Shown here piece by piece: positions 52,328 through 63,136 of a DNA stretch of 64,000 bases. Under the pieces are notes generated by a model that was given only the letters and a program-made list of their open reading frames with translations, was not told where the DNA came from and made no database searches. The translations under genes were made by a program, and so were the position numbers. This DNA is from Pseudomonas sp. Seg1 (GTDB lineage Bacteria > Pseudomonadota > Gammaproteobacteria > Pseudomonadales > Pseudomonadaceae): the NCBI RefSeq assembly GCF_018326005.1, contig NZ_AP021903.1, forward strand, positions 5,887,501 through 5,951,500. The letters run 5' to 3'. Position 1 is the stretch's first letter. The number at the start of each line of letters is the position of its first letter.

Positions 52328-52348
52328 AGCCCGGCCCTCAGCCGGGCT
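52328..52348 (+). terminator. Hairpin after rpsU
   Basis: AGCCCGGC (52328-52335) and GCCGGGCT (52341-52348) form an 8-bp stem with a 5-base loop, 33 bases after the rpsU stop. No T-run follows, so partial termination or processing is likelier than full stop; E. coli also has a leaky terminator at this place. Confidence 0.6.
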
Positions 52349-52780
52349 AATGGCATTTGCGTAAAACGCTTGATGCTTCACCGTCGAAGCCGCACACGCG
52401 ACCGAGACAAACCTGCTTCACGCGTCAGACCTGGCTCTTTTGCCAGCGGTGCACGTCTTTTCTGACGAGCCTTTCAAGGCTACTGACGAGCACACCCACT
52501 GATTCCTCTTACGACGATCAGCCCAAGGCACCTGCATGCGTGCCCGCTTTATTGAGCTATCCGAGGCCCTTTATCGGCCGTCAGCGGATTCAGCGAAACA
52601 CTTTCAAATAGTCGAAGACTGATCGGTACTAACGTCAGTGGATTTTCGGCAGATACACTTCCCGACAGCGATAACGCAGACGACACCGGTCGAGCCGCAT
52701 ATTTTGCGTGCCTACAGTAACGACCCGCGTCCGACAGCCTTTCGTATCGGACCCATTACAGCGCAGACGACGAGAACGCC
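52349..52780 (+). other. Long rpsU-dnaG gap without a visible gene
   Basis: About 430 bases between the rpsU hairpin and dnaG. Open frames here are short and of unlikely composition. The stretch is pyrimidine-rich with no strong inverted repeat. It should hold the dnaG/rpoD promoter or an RNA processing site; I saw no convincing -35/-10 pair. Confidence 0.5.
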
Positions 52781-54745
52781 ATGGCCGGGCTGATTCCCCA
52801 GAGCTTCATAGACGACCTGCTGAACCGCACCGACATCGTCGATGTGGTCAGCTCGCGCGTGCAATTGAAGAAGGCCGGCAAGAACTACACCGCCTGTTGC
52901 CCGTTTCACAAAGAAAAAACCCCGTCTTTCAGCGTCAGCCCGGACAAACAGTTCTACTACTGTTTCGGCTGCGGCGCTGGCGGCAACGCCCTCGGCTTCC
53001 TCATGGATCACGACAATCTGGATTTCCCCCAGGCAGTCGAGGATCTGGCGAAAGCCGCTGGCATGGAAATTCCCCGCGAAGAAAGCGGCCGTCCGCACAA
53101 ACCGCGCCAGCCGACCGATTCGCCGCTGTACCCGCTGCTGACCGCCGCTGCCGACTTTTATCGGCAGGCACTCAAGAGCCATCCATCGCGCAAAGCTGCG
53201 GTGGATTACCTCAAGGGCCGCGGCCTGACTGGCGAGATCGCCCGGGATTTCGGCCTCGGCTTTGCTCCGCCAGGCTGGGATAACCTGTTCAAACACTTGA
53301 GCAGCGACACGCTTCAGCAAAAAGCCATGATCGATGCCGGCCTGCTGATCGAGAACGCCGAAACCGGTAAACGCTATGACCGCTTCCGCGATCGCGTGAT
53401 GTTCCCGATCCGCGATACCCGGGGGCGCATCATCGCTTTTGGCGGTCGCGTCCTCGGCGACGACAAGCCGAAATACCTGAACTCACCGGAAACCCCGGTA
53501 TTCCATAAAGGCCAGGAACTCTACGGCCTTTATGAAGCGCGCAAGAACAACCGCAACCTCGATGAAATCATCGTCGTCGAAGGTTATATGGACGTCATCG
53601 CCCTCGCCCAGCAAGGCCTGAAGAATGCCGTCGCAACACTGGGCACCGCGACCAGCGAAGAACATATGAAGCGCCTGTTCCGAGTCGTACCGAACGTATT
53701 GTTCTGTTTCGACGGCGACCAGGCCGGCCGTAACGCCGCATGGCGGGCACTGGAAGCTACGCTTTCAAGCCTGCAGGACGGACGCCGTGCGCGCTTCCTG
53801 TTTCTGCCCGAAGGCGAAGACCCGGATACCCTGGTGCGCGCCGAAGGCACTGACGCGTTCAAGGCACGGATCAATCAGCACGCCCAGCCACTGGCAGATT
53901 ACTTTTTCCAGCAACTGACGGAAGAAGCCGACCCGCGCTCGCTCGAAGGCAAGGCCCATATGGCCACCCTCGCGGCACCATTGATTGACAAAGTGCCGGG
54001 CGCCAACCTGCGCATCCTGATGCGCCAGCGCCTGACCGAAATCACCGGCCTGAGCAGCGAAACCGTCAGTCAACTCGCCCAAAGTGCGCCGCAGGAAGCG
54101 CCGCCCGCTTACGATCCGGGCATCGATTACGACGCAATGCCGGATTACAGCGACTACCATCAGCCGCAGGCACAGGACATGTATGTGCCGCAGCAGGAAT
54201 GGACGCCGAAGAAACCCGGCGCCGGCGGCAAGAAATGGGACAAGAAACCCTGGGACAAGAATGGCAAGCGTGGCGGCGATCGCGACCAGCAGCGCCCGCG
54301 CACGCCGATTGGCGTCGAATCGCCGACCCTGACCGCCCTGCGCACACTGCTTCATCACCCGCAACTGGCCGAGCGCGTCGAAGATGCCGGGCACATTGCG
54401 GACGAAAATCAGACCAACGCCCAGTTGCTTGTGGCGTTGCTCGAAGCCGTACAGAAGAATCCCAAGCTAAACTCATTTCAGTTGATCGCGCGATGGCACG
54501 GCACTGAACAGGGTCGATTGCTCAAGGCACTGGCAGAAAAGGAATGGCTGATTGACGGAGATAACCTTGAACAACAGTTTTTCGACACCATTACTAGCTT
54601 GTCAGCCCGCCAACGCGAGCGAAATCTGGAACAACTGCTCAGGAAAGCGCGTCAAAGCGAACTGAGCCTGGAAGAGAAAAATCAACTGCGCGACCTTTTA
54701 AGTCGCAATGTTTCCGCATCAAACCCGACCTCAACTGGCGCGTGA
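52781..54745 (+). CDS. dnaG: DNA primase DnaG
   Basis: Synthesises RNA primers at the replication fork together with DnaB. It has 654 residues. The N-terminal zinc site is C40, H43, C61, C64 (CCPFHKEKTPSF and YYCFGCGAGG). The Toprim core follows (IVVEGYMDVIALAQ, FDGDQAGRNAAWRAL). A low-complexity linker rich in Pro, Gln, Lys and Gly (about residues 440-510) precedes the DnaB-binding C-terminal domain. The linker is longer than in E. coli primase. rpoD follows after 67 bases. Confidence 0.96.
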   Translation: MAGLIPQSFIDDLLNRTDIVDVVSSRVQLKKAGKNYTACCPFHKEKTPSFSVSPDKQFYYCFGCGAGGNALGFLMDHDNLDFPQAVEDLAKAAGMEIPREESGRPHKPRQPTDSPLYPLLTAAADFYRQALKSHPSRKAAVDYLKGRGLTGEIARDFGLGFAPPGWDNLFKHLSSDTLQQKAMIDAGLLIENAETGKRYDRFRDRVMFPIRDTRGRIIAFGGRVLGDDKPKYLNSPETPVFHKGQELYGLYEARKNNRNLDEIIVVEGYMDVIALAQQGLKNAVATLGTATSEEHMKRLFRVVPNVLFCFDGDQAGRNAAWRALEATLSSLQDGRRARFLFLPEGEDPDTLVRAEGTDAFKARINQHAQPLADYFFQQLTEEADPRSLEGKAHMATLAAPLIDKVPGANLRILMRQRLTEITGLSSETVSQLAQSAPQEAPPAYDPGIDYDAMPDYSDYHQPQAQDMYVPQQEWTPKKPGAGGKKWDKKPWDKNGKRGGDRDQQRPRTPIGVESPTLTALRTLLHHPQLAERVEDAGHIADENQTNAQLLVALLEAVQKNPKLNSFQLIARWHGTEQGRLLKALAEKEWLIDGDNLEQQFFDTITSLSARQRERNLEQLLRKARQSELSLEEKNQLRDLLSRNVSASNPTSTGA

Positions 54746-54759
54746 GGTCATAGCTCAGG

Positions 54760-54765
54760 TATAAT
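54760..54765 (+). promoter_or_regulatory. Candidate -10 element between dnaG and rpoD
   Basis: A perfect TATAAT 48 bases before the rpoD start codon. No good -35 hexamer lies 16-18 bases upstream, so this is an isolated -10 match that might serve an internal rpoD promoter. Confidence 0.35.
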
Positions 54766-54812
54766 CCTCGGCTTGTTTTTTGCCCGCCAAGACCTTCAGT
54801 GGATAGGGTGTT

Positions 54813-56660
<1,848 letters not shown>

Positions 56661-56669
56661 TACCAGAAT

Positions 56670-56696
56670 CCCCGGCCCAGGCCGGGGGTTTTGTTT
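56670..56696 (+). terminator. rpoD terminator
   Basis: CCCCGGCC (56670-56677) and GGCCGGGG (56680-56687) around a two-base centre, followed by GTTTTGTTTA. A good rho-independent terminator nine bases after the rpoD stop. Confidence 0.85.
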
Positions 56697-56786
56697 ATAT
56701 GGCAGATTAAATTCCTCGCAACGCCCCTCCCCCGCATACCCCGTCTACACTCGAAACAATCATCCCCGAGCCATAACGAGAGCGTT

Positions 56787-59700
56787 ATGCCCAGATTGGC
56801 GTCCGTGCTTTTTTTGCTGTCACTGATGATCTGGACCGCAACGGCTGACGCGCTGACTCTGACCGATGAAGAACGTAGCTGGCTGGCGGCTCATCCGGAC
56901 TTGCGCCTGGGTGTAGATGCGTCGTGGCCGCCCTTCGAGTTTCGCGATGACCAGGCGCGTTATCAGGGGCTCGCGGCTGACTATATCGATGTGATTCGCC
57001 AACGGCTGGCGATCAAGCTCACCCCCATCGAGCCGGTGAGCTGGACGGTGGTGCTGGAGCAGGTAAAAGCAGGCAAGATCGACCTGCTGCCGGGCATCAT
57101 GTCTACTCCGGAACGCCAGACCTACCTGTCATTCACCCGTCCCTATCTCGACTTCCCGATCGTCATTCTGGCCCACGTCGGTGGCGCCCAACCGCGCAAA
57201 CTCGAAGATCTGTACGGTTTGAAGATCGCCGTGGTGGAAAACTATGCACCCCACGAGTTGCTGCGCACCCATCACCCGGATCTGAACCTGGTGGCCATGC
57301 CTAACGTCAGTTCGGCGTTACAGGCATTGGCAACCGATGAAGTGGATGCCGTGGTGGGCGACCTTGCTTCCAGTGTCTGGAGTCTGCGCCAACTGAAACT
57401 CGACGGCTTGTATGTCAGCGGCGAAACCCCGTATCGCTACCAACTGGCAATGGGCGTGCCCCGGGACAACAAAGTGCTGGCGGGGATTCTGGACAAAGTC
57501 CTCGCCGACATGACCCCGGAGGAAATCAGCAGCATCCAAGAACATTGGGTGGGCAACGTTCTCGATCATCGGACATTCTGGTCTGATCTGCTGATTTACG
57601 GCCTGCCCGGCCTGTTGCTGCTGGTGATCATTCTGGCAGTGGTCATCCGCATCAACCGGCGCTTGAGTTCGGAAATTGCCCGACGTATCGACCTCGAACA
57701 GGAACTGCGCAGCAGCGAATATCACTATCGCGGTCTGGTAGAGAGCCTGTCGGCCATTGCCTGGGAAGCGCGGATGAGCGACTTCACCTACAGCTATGTC
57801 TCTCCGCATGCCGAAGATCTGCTCGGCTACCCACTGTCGCATTGGCTGATTCCGGGGTTCTGGCGCAACATCATCCATCCCGCCGACCTGACCCGCGCCC
57901 AAAGCTTCTGTGATCACGAAGTGTTGGCGGGACGCGATCACAGCCTCGATTACCGGGTGATCACCGCCGATGGTCGCTGCTTGTGGGTACGCGACATCGT
58001 CAGCCTGATCGAGCACGGCCATGAACCGGTGATGCGCGGGTTGATGATCGACATCAGCGAAACCAAGCGCACCGAAGAAGCGTTGCGGCTGTCGGAGCAG
58101 AAATTCGCCTCGGTCTTTCAGCAATGCCCGGACATTCTGGTGATCGCACGGCTGTCCGACGGCTGCCTGCTGGAGGTCAACGAAGCCTTTGAGGAACAGA
58201 TCGGACTGAAAGCAGAAGAGGTCATCGGTCAGACAGCCACCGAGCTGAACATCTGGGGCATTCCCGGCGTGGGTCCGGGCCTGTTGCAGCGTTTGCAGGC
58301 CGGCAGCATCCGCAACCTGGAGATGCCCTTTCGCCGCAACAACGGTCAGGTGTTTACCGGCCTGATCTCCGCCGAACCCTTCGACCTCGATACCACGCCA
58401 GCCTTGGTGGTGGTGGTGCGTGACATCACTCAGCTCAAGGAAACCCAACAGCAACTGCAAACCTCGGAAGAGAAGTTTGCCAAGGCCTTTCATGCTTCGC
58501 CGGACGGCTTGCTGCTATCGCGCCAGAGTGACGGATTGCTGCTGGAGGTCAACGAAGGTTTCAGCCGCATCACCGGGTTCAACAGCGCCATGTCGGTCGA
58601 CCGCTCGGCGCTGGACCTGGGGATCTGGGTCAACCTCAACGAACGCAAACAGATGCTCGACCTGCTGCACCGTGACGGCTTCGTTCGCGATTTCAGCTGC
58701 CATATTCGCCGTAGCGACGGGCAGATCCGCCTCTGCGAAGTATCCGCCCGGCCGCTACCGATCGGCGAAGAAGACTGCATGCTGACCATCGCCCGCGATA
58801 TCACCGAACGTCATCTGATGCAGGAAAAGCTGCAACAGGCCGCCACGGTATTCGAGAGCACTGCCGAAGGCGTATTGATCACCGATACCCAGCAGCACAT
58901 CAGCGCCGTCAACCGTGCTTTCACCGAGATCACCGGCTACACGGAAAGCGAAGCCCTCGGCCACACCCCACGCCTGCTCGCCTCGGGCCTGCACGACAGC
59001 GCGTTTTATGCGGCGATGTGGCACCAATTGACCGACGAAGGTCACTGGCAAGGCGAGATATCCAACCGACGCAAGAACGGCGAGCTGTATCCGAGCTGGC
59101 TGACCATCAGCGCCGTGCGTAACCGCGACAAGTTCATCACGCATTTTGTCGCCGTGTTTGCTGACATCTCCAGCCTCAAGCACGCCCAGGCGAAACTCGA
59201 TTATCAGGCTCACCATGACCCACTCACGGGCCTGCCGAACCGGACGCTGTTCGAAAGCCGCCTGTTGATGGCGCTGAACAGTCAGCAGGAAAATGGCGGT
59301 CAGGGTGCCGTGCTGTTTCTCGATCTTGATCGCTTCAAACACATCAACGACAGCCTCGGTCACCCGGTCGGCGACTTGCTGCTCAAAGGCATCGCGGTGC
59401 GCCTGAAAGAACAACTGCGCGACATCGACACCGTCGCCCGCCTGGGCGGTGATGAGTTCATCATCCTGTTGCCCGGCCTGCAGCAGGCCAGCGACGCCGA
59501 TAACATCGCGCTGAAACTGCTCAATTGTTTCGGGGCCCCCTTCCAGGCCGGCGAGCACGAGTTTTTCATCAGTGCCAGCATCGGCACCAGCCTCTACCCA
59601 CGCGACGGCTGCGACGTGGCCACGTTGGTGAAAAACGCCGACGCGGCGATGTATCGCTCCAAAGCCAAAGGCCGCAACCGGGTCGAGAGCTACACTCGCG

Positions 59701-60533
59701 ACCTCACCGCGCAAGCCATCGAACGCGTGGCACTGGAGCACGAACTGCGTCGAGCCATCGAACGCGATGAATTGTTCCTCTACTACCAACCGAAAATCAG
59801 CCTCGACGATCACCGCCTGGTCGGCGCCGAAGCGCTGATCCGCTGGCGGCATCCGACTTTTGGCGAAGTGCCGCCAGAGCACTTCATTCCACTGGCCGAA
59901 GAGAACGGCATGATCCTGCAGATCGGTGATTGGGTGCTGGAGACCGCGTGCCGACAAATGTTCGAGTGGGGCCAGATCTACGACAGCCTTGGGCCGCTGT
60001 CCGTCAACCTCGCAGGTGCCCAACTGCGTCAACCGAACCTGCTCGGACGCATCGAGCAACTGCTCAAGGAAAACCGCTTGAGGCCCGATTTACTGCAACT
60101 GGAAATTACCGAGAATTTCATCATGAGTCAGGCCGAAGAGGCGCTGGCGGTGCTGCACCAACTCAAGCACCTCGGTGTACAACTGGCAATCGACGACTTC
60201 GGCACAGGTTACTCCTCACTCAGTTACCTCAAGCGCCTGCCGCTGGACATCCTCAAAATCGACCAGTCATTCGTCCGCGGACTGCCCGATGACCCCCACG
60301 ACGCAGCGATTGTCCGCGCCATCATTGCACTGGGCCGGAGCATGCAATTCACCGTGATCGCCGAGGGTGTGGAAACCCGGGCGCAACAACAATTCCTCGC
60401 CGCCGAAGGCTGCGAACAGATCCAGGGCTACATCGTCAGCCTGCCGTTACCGCCGGAAGAATTCGCCGCAACATTTCTTCGTGTAACCGTATCGGATTAT
60501 TCGGATAGCACAGCCGAGAAACCGTCGCTATAA
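56787..60533 (+). CDS. rmcA: RmcA-like periplasmic-sensing GGDEF/EAL protein
   Basis: Membrane c-di-GMP enzyme, 1248 residues from the ATG at 56787. Domains: signal peptide (1-22), SBP_bac_3 solute-binding domain (about 30-265), membrane helix (about 275-297), four PAS/PAC domains (about 310-430, 440-560, 565-680, 690-810), GGDEF domain with intact GGDEF at 887-891 and an intact inhibitory RxxD site five residues before it, and EAL domain with EAL at 1015-1017 and DDFGTGYSS at 1136-1144. Both halves look catalytic. Architecture and position beside rpoD match P. aeruginosa RmcA (PA0575), a redox/phenazine- and arginine-linked regulator of c-di-GMP (recalled). A tRNA gene follows directly. Confidence 0.85.
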   Translation: MPRLASVLFLLSLMIWTATADALTLTDEERSWLAAHPDLRLGVDASWPPFEFRDDQARYQGLAADYIDVIRQRLAIKLTPIEPVSWTVVLEQVKAGKIDLLPGIMSTPERQTYLSFTRPYLDFPIVILAHVGGAQPRKLEDLYGLKIAVVENYAPHELLRTHHPDLNLVAMPNVSSALQALATDEVDAVVGDLASSVWSLRQLKLDGLYVSGETPYRYQLAMGVPRDNKVLAGILDKVLADMTPEEISSIQEHWVGNVLDHRTFWSDLLIYGLPGLLLLVIILAVVIRINRRLSSEIARRIDLEQELRSSEYHYRGLVESLSAIAWEARMSDFTYSYVSPHAEDLLGYPLSHWLIPGFWRNIIHPADLTRAQSFCDHEVLAGRDHSLDYRVITADGRCLWVRDIVSLIEHGHEPVMRGLMIDISETKRTEEALRLSEQKFASVFQQCPDILVIARLSDGCLLEVNEAFEEQIGLKAEEVIGQTATELNIWGIPGVGPGLLQRLQAGSIRNLEMPFRRNNGQVFTGLISAEPFDLDTTPALVVVVRDITQLKETQQQLQTSEEKFAKAFHASPDGLLLSRQSDGLLLEVNEGFSRITGFNSAMSVDRSALDLGIWVNLNERKQMLDLLHRDGFVRDFSCHIRRSDGQIRLCEVSARPLPIGEEDCMLTIARDITERHLMQEKLQQAATVFESTAEGVLITDTQQHISAVNRAFTEITGYTESEALGHTPRLLASGLHDSAFYAAMWHQLTDEGHWQGEISNRRKNGELYPSWLTISAVRNRDKFITHFVAVFADISSLKHAQAKLDYQAHHDPLTGLPNRTLFESRLLMALNSQQENGGQGAVLFLDLDRFKHINDSLGHPVGDLLLKGIAVRLKEQLRDIDTVARLGGDEFIILLPGLQQASDADNIALKLLNCFGAPFQAGEHEFFISASIGTSLYPRDGCDVATLVKNADAAMYRSKAKGRNRVESYTRDLTAQAIERVALEHELRRAIERDELFLYYQPKISLDDHRLVGAEALIRWRHPTFGEVPPEHFIPLAEENGMILQIGDWVLETACRQMFEWGQIYDSLGPLSVNLAGAQLRQPNLLGRIEQLLKENRLRPDLLQLEITENFIMSQAEEALAVLHQLKHLGVQLAIDDFGTGYSSLSYLKRLPLDILKIDQSFVRGLPDDPHDAAIVRAIIALGRSMQFTVIAEGVETRAQQQFLAAEGCEQIQGYIVSLPLPPEEFAATFLRVTVSDYSDSTAEKPSL

Positions 60534-60548
60534 TCCGCGGCCTACTGA
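60529..60548 (+). promoter_or_regulatory. Promoter -10 for the downstream tRNA, overlapping the rmcA stop
   Basis: A perfect TATAAT (60529-60534) covers the rmcA stop codon and is followed by a GC-rich discriminator (CCGCGGCC), the pattern of stable-RNA promoters. Predicted start near 60541, eight bases before the mature tRNA. The -35 is poor. Confidence 0.5.
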
Positions 60549-60625
60549 GGGCCTATAGCTCAGTTGGTTAGAGCAGAGGACTCATAATCCTTTGGTCCAC
60601 GGTTCAAGTCCGTGTGGGCCCACCA
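60549..60625 (+). tRNA. tRNA with CAU anticodon, probably tRNA-Ile2 (lysidine-modified)
   Basis: A 77-base cloverleaf ending in encoded CCA. Acceptor stem GGGCCTA/TGGGCCC, D arm, anticodon loop CTCATAA (anticodon CAT), variable loop and T arm with TTCAAGT. Its C4-G69 and C5-G68 pairs and the GGACTCATAATCC arm resemble tRNA-Ile2, whose C34 becomes lysidine by TilS and then reads AUA. Elongator tRNA-Met differs at those acceptor pairs. Some annotations would list it as tRNA-Met. Confidence 0.85.
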
Positions 60626-60630
60626 AATTG

Positions 60631-60656
60631 AAAGCCGCGCATTGCGCGGCTTTTTC
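60631..60656 (+). terminator. Terminator after the tRNA
   Basis: GCCGCGC and GCGCGGC form a 7-bp stem with an ATT loop, followed by TTTTTCGTTT, five bases past the CCA end. Confidence 0.82.
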
Positions 60657-60756
60657 GTTTCTGCGTTTAGCCCCGACCAATAAGGGGCTTCCATATTTTG
60701 CGGGTTGAAGCTGTAACATGCTCGCCCAAAGATCCGCGTCCCATGGAGCCGCTCCC

Positions 60757-61218
60757 TTGCCAGACACCCGCCCGCCCGTACTTGATGAAATCGACCGTCA
60801 GTTGATCGCTGCCCTGCAGATCAACGCCCGCGAGAGCGTGGCCATGCTCGCTCGGCAGTTGGGCATTGCGCGTACCACCGTGACTTCGCGGTTGGCGCGG
60901 CTGGAAAAGACCAAAGTCATCACCGGTTATGGCGTTCGCCTCGGTCAGCGTTTGGTCGATGGCGGGTTGCAGGCGTATGTCGGGATCAAGGTGCAGCCGC
61001 GTTCCGGCAAGGAAGTGTTGCGTCGCTTGAGTGCGATGGCGCAGGTGCAGCAATTGTGTGCGGTGAGTGGCGAATTTGATTATGTGGCGTGGTTGCGCAC
61101 CGATTCGCCGGAGCAGCTGGATCAGTTGCTGGATCAGATCGGGAGTGTGGATGGGGTGGAGAAGACGACGACTTCGATCATTTTGAGTAGCAAGATTGAT
61201 CGGGGGCAGCCGGTTTGA
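60757..61218 (+). CDS. Lrp/AsnC-family transcriptional regulator
   Basis: Feast/famine regulator with an N-terminal helix-turn-helix (DEIDRQLIAALQINARESVAM region) and a C-terminal RAM ligand-binding domain (YVGIKVQPRSGKEV). The TTG at 60757 is preferred: GGAG lies eight bases upstream and 153 residues is the family length. An ATG at 60718 would add 13 residues but has no good RBS. It lies 223 bases upstream of davBA on the same strand, in the position of the presumed lysine-catabolism regulator in P. putida (recalled). Probable ligand: lysine or a related amino acid; this is an inference from context. Confidence 0.82.
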   Translation: MPDTRPPVLDEIDRQLIAALQINARESVAMLARQLGIARTTVTSRLARLEKTKVITGYGVRLGQRLVDGGLQAYVGIKVQPRSGKEVLRRLSAMAQVQQLCAVSGEFDYVAWLRTDSPEQLDQLLDQIGSVDGVEKTTTSIILSSKIDRGQPV

Positions 61219-61253
61219 ATATTTTCACCGAGATTTCTCGGTTGAATTTCAGG

Positions 61254-61282
61254 GCCTCATCCCGGGCAAGCCCGCTCCCACA
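61254..61282. repeat. Single REP copy, class GGGCAAGCCC
   Basis: CATCCCGGGCAAGCCCGCTC followed by CCACA, the same class as 13546-13576, between the Lrp-type gene and davB. Confidence 0.7.
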
Positions 61283-61441
61283 ATGATCGAAGTGAAGTCG
61301 AATATCGTCACTCTGTTCAATTAATTATCAAAACGACGACACTTTGCGTCTTATTAACGTGTTCTACGCTCCCTAAAATGGCTGGCATCTTTTCCTATAC
61401 TCAGACGCGCATCCAGCGTCGGGTCGCCAGCAAGGTCAGCC

Positions 61442-63124
61442 ATGAACAAGAACAATCGCCATCCTGCAGACGGTAAGAAGCCAATCACCATTTTTGGCCC
61501 GGACTTCCCGTTCGGCTTCGACGACTGGATCGAACACCCGGCCGGTCTCGGCAGCATTCCCGAGCACAATCACGGCGCTGAAGTGGCGATCGTTGGCGCC
61601 GGTATCGCAGGGCTGGTGGCTGCTTACGAGCTGATGAAGCTTGGCCTGAAGCCGGTGGTTTATGAGGCGTCCAAACTCGGTGGTCGTCTGCGTTCGCAAG
61701 CGTTCAATGGCACCGACGGCATCGTTGCCGAACTCGGTGGCATGCGTTTCCCGGTGTCTTCCACGGCGTTTTATCACTACGTCGACAAACTCGGCCTGGA
61801 AACCAAACCTTTCCCGAACCCGTTGACGCCAGCCTCCGGCAGCACCGTGATCGATCTGGAAGGCAAAACCCATTACGCACAGAAACTGGCGGATCTTCCT
61901 GCGCTGTTCCAGGAAGTGGCTGACGCCTGGGCGGATGCGCTGGAAGCTGGCTCGCAGTTCGCCGATATCCAGCAAGCCATCCGCGACCGCGACGTGCCAC
62001 GCCTCAAAGAGCTGTGGAACACCTTGGTGCCGCTGTGGGACGACCGCACGTTCTACGATTTCGTCGCCACCTCCGAAGCCTTTGCCAAGCTGTCGTTCCA
62101 TCACCGCGAAGTGTTCGGTCAGGTCGGTTTTGGTACCGGCGGCTGGGACTCGGATTTCCCCAACTCGATGCTGGAAATCTTCCGTGTGGTGATGACCAAC
62201 TGCGACGATCACCAGCACCTGGTGGTCGGCGGCGTCGAGCAAGTGCCACAAGGCATCTGGCGCCATGCACCGGAACGCTGCGTGCATTGGCCGCAAGGCA
62301 CCAGCCTGAAGTCTCTGCACCGTGGCGCGCCGCGTTCCGGCGTGAAGAAAATCGCTCACGCACCGGATGGCCGTTTCGCCGTCACCGACAACAACGGCGA
62401 CACCCGCGAATACGCCGCCGTGCTGACCACGTGCCAGAGCTGGCTGCTGACCACCCAGATCGAATGCGACGAAACTCTGTTCTCGCAGAAGATGTGGATG
62501 GCGCTCGATCGCACCCGCTATATGCAGTCATCGAAGACTTTCGTGATGGTCGACCGGCCGTTCTGGAAGGACAAGGATCCGGAAACCGGCCGCGACCTCA
62601 TGAGCATGACCCTCACCGACCGCCTGACTCGTGGCACTTATCTGTTCGACAACGGCGACGACAAGCCGGGCGTGATCTGCCTGTCGTACTCGTGGATGAG
62701 CGACGCGTTGAAGATGCTGCCGCACCCGGTGGAAAAACGCGTTGAACTGGCGCTGAATGCGTTGAAGAAGATTTACCCGAAAGTCGACATCGCCGCGCGG
62801 ATCATCGGCGATCCGATCACCGTGTCGTGGGAAGCCGATCCGTACTTCCTCGGCGCGTTCAAGGGCGCCCTGCCTGGTCACTATCGCTATAACCAGCGCA
62901 TGTATGCGCACTTCATGCAGGACGACATGCCGGCCGAGCAGCGCGGGATTTTCATCGCCGGCGACGACGTGTCGTGGACCCCGGCGTGGGTCGAAGGCGC
63001 GGTGCAGACGTCGCTCAACGCGGTATGGGGGATCATGAAACATTTCGGCGGTTCTACACATAAAGAGAACCCGGGCCCGGGTGATGTGTTCAAAGACATC
63101 GGCCCTATCGCCCTGCCCGAGTAA
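61442..63124 (+). CDS. davB: L-lysine 2-monooxygenase
   Basis: FAD flavoprotein that oxidatively decarboxylates L-lysine to 5-aminovaleramide, the first step of the aminovalerate pathway in pseudomonads. It has 560 residues and closely matches the P. putida enzyme as I recall it. The FAD Rossmann motif VGAGIAGL is at 51-58 and the second flavin-amine-oxidase motif GGRLRS follows. The C-terminal FAD contact is IFIAGDDVSWTPAWVEGAV. AAGGTC precedes the ATG. davA starts 12 bases after its stop and uses the product. The related tryptophan 2-monooxygenase is a less likely identity given davA. Confidence 0.92.
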   Translation: MNKNNRHPADGKKPITIFGPDFPFGFDDWIEHPAGLGSIPEHNHGAEVAIVGAGIAGLVAAYELMKLGLKPVVYEASKLGGRLRSQAFNGTDGIVAELGGMRFPVSSTAFYHYVDKLGLETKPFPNPLTPASGSTVIDLEGKTHYAQKLADLPALFQEVADAWADALEAGSQFADIQQAIRDRDVPRLKELWNTLVPLWDDRTFYDFVATSEAFAKLSFHHREVFGQVGFGTGGWDSDFPNSMLEIFRVVMTNCDDHQHLVVGGVEQVPQGIWRHAPERCVHWPQGTSLKSLHRGAPRSGVKKIAHAPDGRFAVTDNNGDTREYAAVLTTCQSWLLTTQIECDETLFSQKMWMALDRTRYMQSSKTFVMVDRPFWKDKDPETGRDLMSMTLTDRLTRGTYLFDNGDDKPGVICLSYSWMSDALKMLPHPVEKRVELALNALKKIYPKVDIAARIIGDPITVSWEADPYFLGAFKGALPGHYRYNQRMYAHFMQDDMPAEQRGIFIAGDDVSWTPAWVEGAVQTSLNAVWGIMKHFGGSTHKENPGPGDVFKDIGPIALPE

Positions 63125-63136
63125 GAGGAATCCCTG

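Noticed and set aside
52357..52611. 84-residue open frame between rpsU and dnaG
   Set aside because: No RBS, unlikely Pro/Thr/Arg-rich composition and no recognisable family.
60549..60625. Elongator tRNA-Met
   Set aside because: CAU anticodon fits, but acceptor pairs and anticodon arm favour tRNA-Ile2.
61396..61401. davB promoter with -10 TATACT
   Set aside because: The -10-like hexamer lacks a -35 at proper distance; activation by the Lrp-type regulator could explain it, but it is too weak to list.
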